Translations under genes and position numbers: made by a program
Assembly: GCF_947179515.1 (NCBI RefSeq)
Contig: NC_067481.1
Span: 84,747,845-84,811,844, forward strand
Direction of reading: 5' to 3'
Source of the DNA: Apodemus sylvaticus
Taxonomy: Eukaryota > Chordata > Mammalia > Rodentia > Muridae
DNA: 64,000 bases
The notes under the pieces: generated by a model
Databases searched by the model: none
The model's input: only the letters and a program-made list of their open reading frames with translations
What the model was told of the DNA's origin: nothing
In this document: positions 13,201 to 22,200 of the stretch, one piece after another
Layout: every line of letters starts with the position of its first letter
How positions within the stretch are numbered: position 1 is the stretch's first letter

Positions 13201-16200
13201 AGGGGCCTCTCCTTCATTTTTGGGCATCATTTGATATGTGAATTGTGTCTTGGGTATTCCAAGCATTTGGGCTAATATCCATTTATCAGTGAGTGCACAC
13301 CATGTGTGTTCTTTTGTGATGGGGTTACCTCACTCAAGATGATATTTTCCAGTTCCATCCATTTGCCTAAGAATTTCATGAATTCATTGTTTTTAATAGC
13401 TGAGTAGTATTCCATTGTGTAAATATATCACATTTTCTGTATCCATTCCTCCATTGAGGGACATCTGGGTTCTTTCCAGCTTCTGGCTATTATAAATAGG
13501 GCTGCTATGAACATAGTGGGGCATGTGTCCTTATTATATGCAGAAGAATCCTCTGAGTATATGCCCAGGAGTGGTATAGCAGGGTCCTCCAGTAGTATCA
13601 TGCCCAGATTTCTGAGGAACCGCCAGACTGATTTCGAGAGTGGTTGTACCAGCTTGCAATTCCACCAGCAATGGAAGAGTGTTCCTCTTTCTCCACATCC
13701 TCACCAGCACCTGCTGTCTCCTGAGGTTTTGATCTTAGCCATTCTGACTGGTGTGAGGTGAAATCTCAGGGTTGTTTTTATTTGCATTTCCCTGATGACT
13801 AAGGATGTTGAACATTTCTTTATATGCTTCTCAGACATTCGATATTCCTCAGGTGAAAATTCTTTGTTTAGCTCTGTATCCCATTTTTTAATAGGGTTAT
13901 TTGGCTCTCTGGAGACTTAACTTCTTGAGTTCTTTGTTTATATTGGATATTAGCCCTCTATTGGATGTAGGGTTGGTGAAGATGTTGGTTGCTGTTTTGT
14001 CCTATAGACAGTGTCCCTTGCCTTACAGAAACTTTGTAGTTTTATGAGGTCCCATTTGTCAATTCTTGATCTTACAGCATAAGCTATTGGTGTTCTGTTC
14101 AGGAACTTTCCTGTGCCCATGACCTCAAGGGTCTTCCCCAGTTTCTTTTCTATTAGTTTCAGTGTGTCTGGTCTTAGGTGGAGGTCCTTGATCCACTTGG
14201 ACTTGAGCTTCATCTGTTTTCTTTAAACTTTCTACCTTGGTTTCCATCCTTTATCTGCACTTTCTCATCTTCAGGAAAGGTCATGGCGCCATGTCTCACC
14301 ATGTTGTGGTTTCCTGTCTGAATGCAGGACCTGTCTGCTCGTCTTCAGCAGCAGCTCTGCGCTTTCCAAGAGGAAATGACTTCTGAGAAGAATGTCTTCC
14401 AAGAAGAGCTAAAGCTCGCCCTGGCTGAGTTGGATGTGGTCCAGCAGAAGGAGGAGCAGAGTGAAAGGCTGGTTAAACAGCTGGAAGAGGAAACGAAGTC
14501 AACTGCGGAGCAACTGAGGCGGCTACAGGACCTGCTGAGAGAGTTTGTATTAACCCATCTGTGCTTATACAGGCCTGCAGATAGAAACTGTTTCTAGCTT
14601 GTTTTTGTAGAATTCTCATGTCACCCAAGTATGTGCATGGAGGTTGGAATTAGTTTACAAAGAAAGAGAAAAACATGTTAAGAATATGCATGCACTCACA
14701 CACGTATACACTCATGTATGTTAACAAGTATGGCGGTTAAAGGAAAAAGAGGCCTAGGCAAGAGGAGTGCAGGCAGCCTGAGGCCAGCCTGTTTTGTAGA
14801 GTGGAAATGCTAACTCAAAGAAAATTAAACACAGAAATGAAACAATCAGAGATAGCTGACAAACATTCAAAAACAACATTCTTATTAAGAGTAAAAAAAT
14901 CAATACCTGGTAAAACTTTCTTCTTGACGGTGTGTTGACACACTGCTTTAGTCCTTGCAACCAGGAGGCAGAGGCAGGCAGATCTCATGAGTTCAAGGCC
15001 AGCCTGGACTACAGCATGAATTCCAGGAAAGCCAGGGCAAAGAAACCTTGTCTGGGAAAGGGTGGGGGGTGGGGGGGGGACCCTAAGAAAACCAACCCCT
15101 ACAGAAAACAAAAAAACAAAAACAAAAACCCCTTTTCTTCTCTAACACATGCATTTAAATTAAAATTCACAGTTTTATTCTTTTATCATTTGCTTTGAAG
15201 ATATATTTTAGTCAAGTGTGATGGTACACGCCTTTAATCCTAGCACTTAGGAGGCAGAGTCAGACAGATGTCTGAGAGTTCAAGGCCTACAAAGCCAGGA
15301 TTTCACAGAACTCGAACTTGAAAAACCAAAAGTAAATACATTAAATACATATATGGACTTCTTACTCTTGGGCGGGTATATGCGGTGTGGCTGAGTACAG
15401 GTGTGGGAAGAGCTCAGAGGACAAAGTTCAGGTGTCATTCCTCTCTGCCATGGTTTCAATAGTCCAACATTGAATGGTCAGGCTATGAAACAAATTCTTT
15501 TATCTGGCCCTGGTAATTTGATTATCGAAATAAGCTTATCATCTAAGTTCTCTAAATTCTATCAAGGAAACAATCTCTGTGGATGGGATATGAGCCTGTG
15601 GTATTGCTGTGTATTGCATGCCTGCCCTGCTGATTATTTCTTAATCTCTTCTGGTTTGGTTTTTTGGTTGGTTGGTTGGTTGGTTGGTTGGTTGGTTGGT
15701 TGGTTGGTTGTTTTTGTGATTCCTGACAAAAGGCACACCAGGTCTTCAGAGGTGTTATTCTGGAAATTGTTCTTAACTATAACTAATTTCGGGAAACAGG
15801 ACCCCTAATAAGTCAGGTAAACAACCCATTTCCTAAAGGGGGCATGGGAGTCATTTACTCTGGCTTAAAGAGTTCTAATTACACTAAGATCTTTTATACA
15901 AGGTCTTTATTTGGTGGCTTAAGTGGTTAACTGTGATTCCCAGAGAAACTGTCCTGCTGCCTTCGCACGCTGCCTCATTGGGTGTTACGTGAGATGCTGC
16001 CTCAAGTCCTACCTACACTGGACGTTTCAGGCTCAGATTAAACAGAACTGAAAGTCACTCTTCTGAGAAACAAGGAAAATATTTTTATTACAAACCATTT
16101 AGTTGCAATTGATTGTTTTTGCTTTTGTCTTCCTTTGACTTTGACCTACTGTTTGTGTTATTTGAATGTTCACTTAGAATTGTGAAGTGTTTGTTTTTAA

Positions 16201-19200
16201 TTCACAAAATTCTTTTAGAGATCCCTCATAAGCTCATATCCCTATCCAAACATGTTATAGAGTTTTAATATACAATCTTTGAAAAAAATTTGAGAATGTT
16301 GTATACATCTAGAAAAATGACTTAAAACCTATTTGTTACTATACAAAACTGTTGAAAATGTCATTAGAGTTGGGCATCTGGGATCCTTTCATTTGTAGGC
16401 TGAGATAGGAAGGTCCTGAGTTCAAGACCAGCTTGGGTTAAATAGCAAGATCTTAGCTCAAAAAAGAAAACTGAATATCATTGCACGTAGTATTATAACT
16501 ACATTTTTTTTCTTTTTTTTTTTTCTGGTTTATTTGAGACAAGGTTTCTCTGTGTAACCCTGGCTGTCCTGGAACTCAGCTCACTTTGTAGACCAGGCTG
16601 GCCTCAAACTCAGAAATTCGCCTGCCTCTGCCTCCCAAGTGCTGGGATTAAAAGCATGCACCACCACCACCCGGCATAACTACATTTCCAAAGAGCTTTT
16701 ACTGTGAAGTATCTTTATGTGTATATCTACTGTCTTAATTCAAGGAATTAAACTTTATTTATTAAGTCTCAGGACTTTTAGTTGGCATTGCATTCAGTCT
16801 TTAGACATGTCTATTCTGAAGATTGGCTTTAGAGGTTGCTGTAAAGGTTTTGGTTGTTCTTTCCTCTGTATTACCTACATAATTTAGGAGACATGGAAAG
16901 AAATCCAGGCAAAAATAGATACAGATGAAGCAAGTAAATAAGTTAGTGAAACCATCATGTAGGGAGATGACGTGATCACTGTATGTCTTAAAACTGTACA
17001 GCAGTTACTGTGCAGGATATGAGACATACGGAGCATAGCTTCTAGTCATTAGTAATGTTTCCTTGTTCTTAGGAAAGAAGTTGAACTGGAGAAAAGTACT
17101 GCTGCTCACACCCAAGCCACCTTGATTGTGCAAGAGAAGTATAATGACACAGTGCAGAATCTGAGAGATGTCACTGCTCAGTTGGAAAGGTATGTTCCTT
17201 TGTAGTACCCACTGGTGAATATGTGAATAGAGAGAAGTGCTTACCTACAGAAATCTGTGAATAAAGCAATCTAATGGACGGTGACTGCTATTACCTTAAA
17301 TTCCATGAGTGGCTGTAAGTGGGCACTTAGTGCCGTCTAGTAATCTTCCTATGCTTATGTAGATGTTCTCTTTCCTACCATCCAGTTCAAACCTCCTGCA
17401 CCTTTAGCACCACCTTCTTTTCTCATAGCATCATTGAAAAAAGAAATCAAAAGCATTTAGATCTTCATCTAACATTTATCCTGTTTCCCTGCTTATTTGA
17501 TAATTTCTTAGTTTCTGTTTCTTTTTCCCTCTGCCTCCCTCACTTCCTCCCCATACTTTCTTAGATACTCTTGCCTTGATAGATATCACTGGCTAGCCTG
17601 ATACTACCTGTATACCCCAGATCTGTCTGAAATGTTTGGCAGTCCTACCCCAGCCTTGGAGTGCTGATGTTACCGGAATTCTCTGTTGTCCGTAGAAGCT
17701 AATATATTAGTCTTTTTAATGTTATGTGAGCTCTGAAGTTGTATCATTTGTTTCTTGTCTTTGAAGTTATTCTTGGCTAGGCTTGGTGGCTCATGAGTGC
17801 ATTCCCTTCACTTGGAAATTCTAAACCAATTAGAGTAAGCCTAGGCCAGACCAAGCTACCTAGTAGTTCTAGTTCAACCTGGTGTAGAGAGTGTGACCCT
17901 ATCAGAATGCAAAAGAGAAAGTGAGTAATGTTTTCAGTCAGTATGAATACATTTTGATGTGCAGTCATATTTTAAATACATAATTCAAAAAGAATACAAC
18001 TTCACGGATACTCAACTTTCATTAACTATCATTCCCAGCACCATCTTAGCACAAAATTCTATTCCTCTCACATCTATCCTCTTGGGAAACAGTTGTCTCC
18101 ATACTGTACACAGGTGTACACAGTCCCTTTGCTCCTGCTGCATCTGCTTTATATTTTGCATATTTTCTTTCTCCTTTATTGATTCATTGACTGATTGGAG
18201 ACAGGATCTCTTTTTATAGTCCAGGCTGTCCTGGAATTCTCTGTGTAGACCAAGCTGGCCTTGAATTCATAGAGGTCTGTCTGCCTCTGCCTCCCAGGTG
18301 CTGTGCTGCTGTACCTGGCACTATTTTCCTTTTTTTTAAAAAGGTCACTGGGGCTGGAGAGATGGTTCACTTGGTGTTTAAGAGCACTGAATGCTTTTCC
18401 AAATGACTCAGGTTTAGTCTCCAGCACCCCGCTCTAACTCCAGTTCCTGGATGTCAGATGTTATTTCTGAGTCTTCGTGCACTGCACACATGTGGTTCAG
18501 TAGGTTCAGGCAAGACACTCAAACAGACAATGTTTTGTAAACTCATTACTCGAAGTACTAAATTCTTAACTTTGTAAGCAAATGAATATGAAGATTTTCT
18601 TCTGCCAAGAAGTATATAAAATCTGAATCTTGTGTATTCAGTAGTAAGAAAAAAGTGTTACCTGTTTTTCTTTTTTATAAGCTATAAGTCATCAACACTT
18701 CAAGAAATAGAAGATCTTAAACTGGAAAATTTGACTCTACAAGAAAAAGTAGCTATGGCTGAAAAAAGTGTAGAAGATGTTCAACAACAGATACTGACAG
18801 CTGAGAGCTCAAATCAAGAATATGCAAAGTGAGTAACAAACGCATCCATTAAAAAAAACTTAGAATTGTTTGTTTTGAGACAGAGTCTCACTATTTAGTC
18901 TTGACTAGAACCTGCTAGTAGAGCAGGCTGCCAGGCATGGAGGGCTGCCTGAGTCTGCCTCCCAGGTTCTCCATTTAAAGACAGAATACCACCACAACCC
19001 AGTTAGAATTGCAATGTTTAAGAATTGTTTCCATTTGTTCTTTGTTTTGTCTTATTTTTCCAAAAAGAAGGGGGTATAACGTGAAATCACTAGCAGATGT
19101 TTAGTGGCTTCTTCTTTCTCAAATCTAAGGATGGTTCAAGATTTACAGACCAGATCAACATTGAAAGAAGCAGAAATTAAAGAAATCACATCTTCATTTC

Positions 19201-22200
19201 TTGATAAAATAACTGATTTGCAAAATCAGCTCAGACAACAAGATGAAGACTTAAGGAAGAGGCTGGAAGAGGAAGGAGAAAGGTAGGCTAGGCTAGACCT
19301 TGAATGCCTCAGAACATGTTTCTTCCTAACAAATTGAAAAAAGATAATTTAATTTTTTAAATTTAATTTTCCCATACAGAATAACAGAGAAAGAAAATGC
19401 AGTGACAGAATTAACCATGGAAATTAATAAATGGCGCCTCCTATATGAAGAATTATATGACAAAACTAAACCTTTCCAGGTTTGTGCTTGTTATTAAGCT
19501 TACTCGTAGACTGGAGAGATGGCTCTGTGGTTAAGATACTGCCTGCTCTTCCAGAGGTCCCAGGTTCAATTCCCAATATCCACATGGTGGTTCCAAACTG
19601 ACTGCAACTCCAGTTTCAGGTTGTTCAGCAACTTCTTCAGGCTCTCTGAGCACCATGTTGCTCAGACAACACATGCAGGCAAAACACCCATACTAATAAA
19701 ATTTAATTAAAATAAATAAATAAACTTACTTTGATCTGTTTTAAGAATATATTTCTTCCCGGTTAGCCTTGACTGTGACTTGGTGCTTCTGCAGTGTCTC
19801 TTCATGGTTACAAGAGTTTTCAATTTTTATCTGGTAATGAGCTCAGTGGTAGATAGTGTGCTTGGCATGTACAAGGGCCAGGGTTCAATTCCCAGTACTA
19901 TACAAAAACCAAAAGGAAAGTGATAAAGATAGGCATTTTGTACTACTATTTGTCATTTCTCCAGCCACCTGACAAATTTAGTAGACACTAAATTTTAATG
20001 TAGTTCTAATATAAAAAATGCTTTCCAATCACCAACTTGAAAATAGTAGTCCTGAAGGCTATCCTGGTAGGAACATCAATCATTTACCTATTACTCTATG
20101 ATGTGTATTTCTGTATGATCCATCCCAATATTTCTCAAGTTACTGTAGTGATCTTTGTGTTGTATTTTGCCCTTTGGTTGTAAGACAGTTATTGCTCTAT
20201 AACTCAAGCTGGCCTGGTGCTCATTGTACAAAGCAATCTGAAGTGTTCCTTCTTCTACTCCCCAAGTTCTAGCATTAGGGATATCAGCCTCTATGCCTGA
20301 CTCCCTTCAGACTCTAGGCTGGCCTAGAATGTTCTGTGGAACTCAATTTGTCCTTGAATTCCTGACTTCTTGTTCCTGCCTCCTAAATGCTGAATTTATG
20401 GCCATAGACCATCATACATGGCAATACCCTGATGTTTTTATAAGAAAAAGGTGCCAGGTGTGGTAGCACACACCTTTAATCCCAGCTCTCAGGAGGCAGA
20501 TGCAAACGGATCTCTTGAGTTTGAGGACAGCCTCCTGGACAGCCAGGATTAGAGTGAGACTATCTCAAAACAAACAAGCCTTCAAACTAAAGGAAGGTCT
20601 AATTGGAACGGAAGCAGATGTTGGAAGGGTGCACATGTCCAGCAAGTTAGTCTGGGTTTCAGTCCTAATATATATGCATTTCTTTTCCAGCAACAACTGG
20701 ATGCCTTTGAAGCAGAAAAGCAGGCATTGTTGAATGAACATGGTGCAACTCAGGAACAGCTAAATAAAATCAGAGACTCATATGCACAGCTCCTGGGACA
20801 CCAGAATCTAAAGCAAAAAATCAAACATGTTGTGAAATTGAAAGATGAAAATAGCCAACTCAAATCGGTTTGTAAAATAATGTTTATATTCAGATATACT
20901 AAAGACCAAAAAACTGAACAATTTGTAGAAGAGACTTCGTCTGAGAGCTAATGAACTTACTTGTCCAGATGGATATTCAGTTCAGTTTTATAATGACTGC
21001 CATAGTTGGAAGGAAACTGTATAAAATTTTACACGTACATTTCTACTTACAAAATAGCCATTCCTTTTTGTAAATACCATAAAGATAAGCAGTATTCAAA
21101 AGAATGATTATTTAATTTCTCTTTCCTTTTAGAAAGTTAGTTTATATTTCTGGCATACATTATACAGAATAATGTGTTACATTGCCACTCACACATCTCC
21201 AATCCAGTTTTGAGATTTGATAAAAATGCAGTTCCCTGTGGGTAGGTCAGCAGAGAGGAAATCCTTTTTGTCACTGTGCAACTGAGAAGACAGTTGTTGG
21301 GAGCCATCTTGAGAATGGACCTAGTGTTTAAAACTAAACTACGGTGGAGGCCTGTGACTAGGAAACAATCACAAGTCAGGGAGCCTGAAGTTAGCCTATC
21401 CCACAGGCCCCTAGGTGAGAGACAGCCCTGGAAGCAAAGGCCCACAAGCATAGTGCAGGCAGTGCAAGGCTTAGCCCAGTGAAATAATAGGATAAAGTAG
21501 CCTTGAGCCCCAAATCAGGGGTAATGGATTTTGGGGCTTCCAATCTACGGATCAGTTCTGTAGGGTCTGAGGACTCTGAAGGTTCAGTGATCTACTTGAC
21601 CTCCCTTGATATTTGTGACCCAGGAGGCCACTGTCATCTTTCTTCTCTGTAATATTCTCCATAGGTAGGCTGTAAACTAGTATTTTAGCACAGAGAGGGA
21701 ACAGGTAACCCTCTCTCTTAGTGCCACCTCTACCCTTGGCACTGTGGTTCTTAGTGACTTACAGGGAAAGGAAGTGAGGAGTAGCCTTGGTTTCTCTCGG
21801 TTTTTCGTCTCCTTAGAACCATTGTTATGTGTTATGTGCAAGGGTGATCAGGCCCAGTGATTCCAGAACTGCACAAGTGTGGCTGCGCAGAACAGATCTT
21901 CTGTCCTTAAGACATTTGCCCACAGACTCACCTCAGCAAGTAGGGGATGCTGGCAAGATGGGCTCTTCCTGGTTAGGAGTCTTTGGGAATTGGGGGAAAG
22001 GAAAGCTTGCATTCTTGACTATACAGTTTCTAGTAGGAGGGAAGGAACTCTTTGGTCTCAAATGCCAGGCAAACTTTTGTGGCTCTTTTGAATAGCTGTT
22101 TCTTCTTTTGTTATTCTGCTTTTAGGACATTCTCCAGAGGAAGAACACAATTGCTTGCTTTTTTATATTGTCTGGTTTTACTAGGAAGCCTGCGAGAAAC

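Noticed and set aside
15401..15808. 135-aa frame
   Set aside because: Spans intron and the (GGTT)n microsatellite (repeated VGWL); no homology or splice support.
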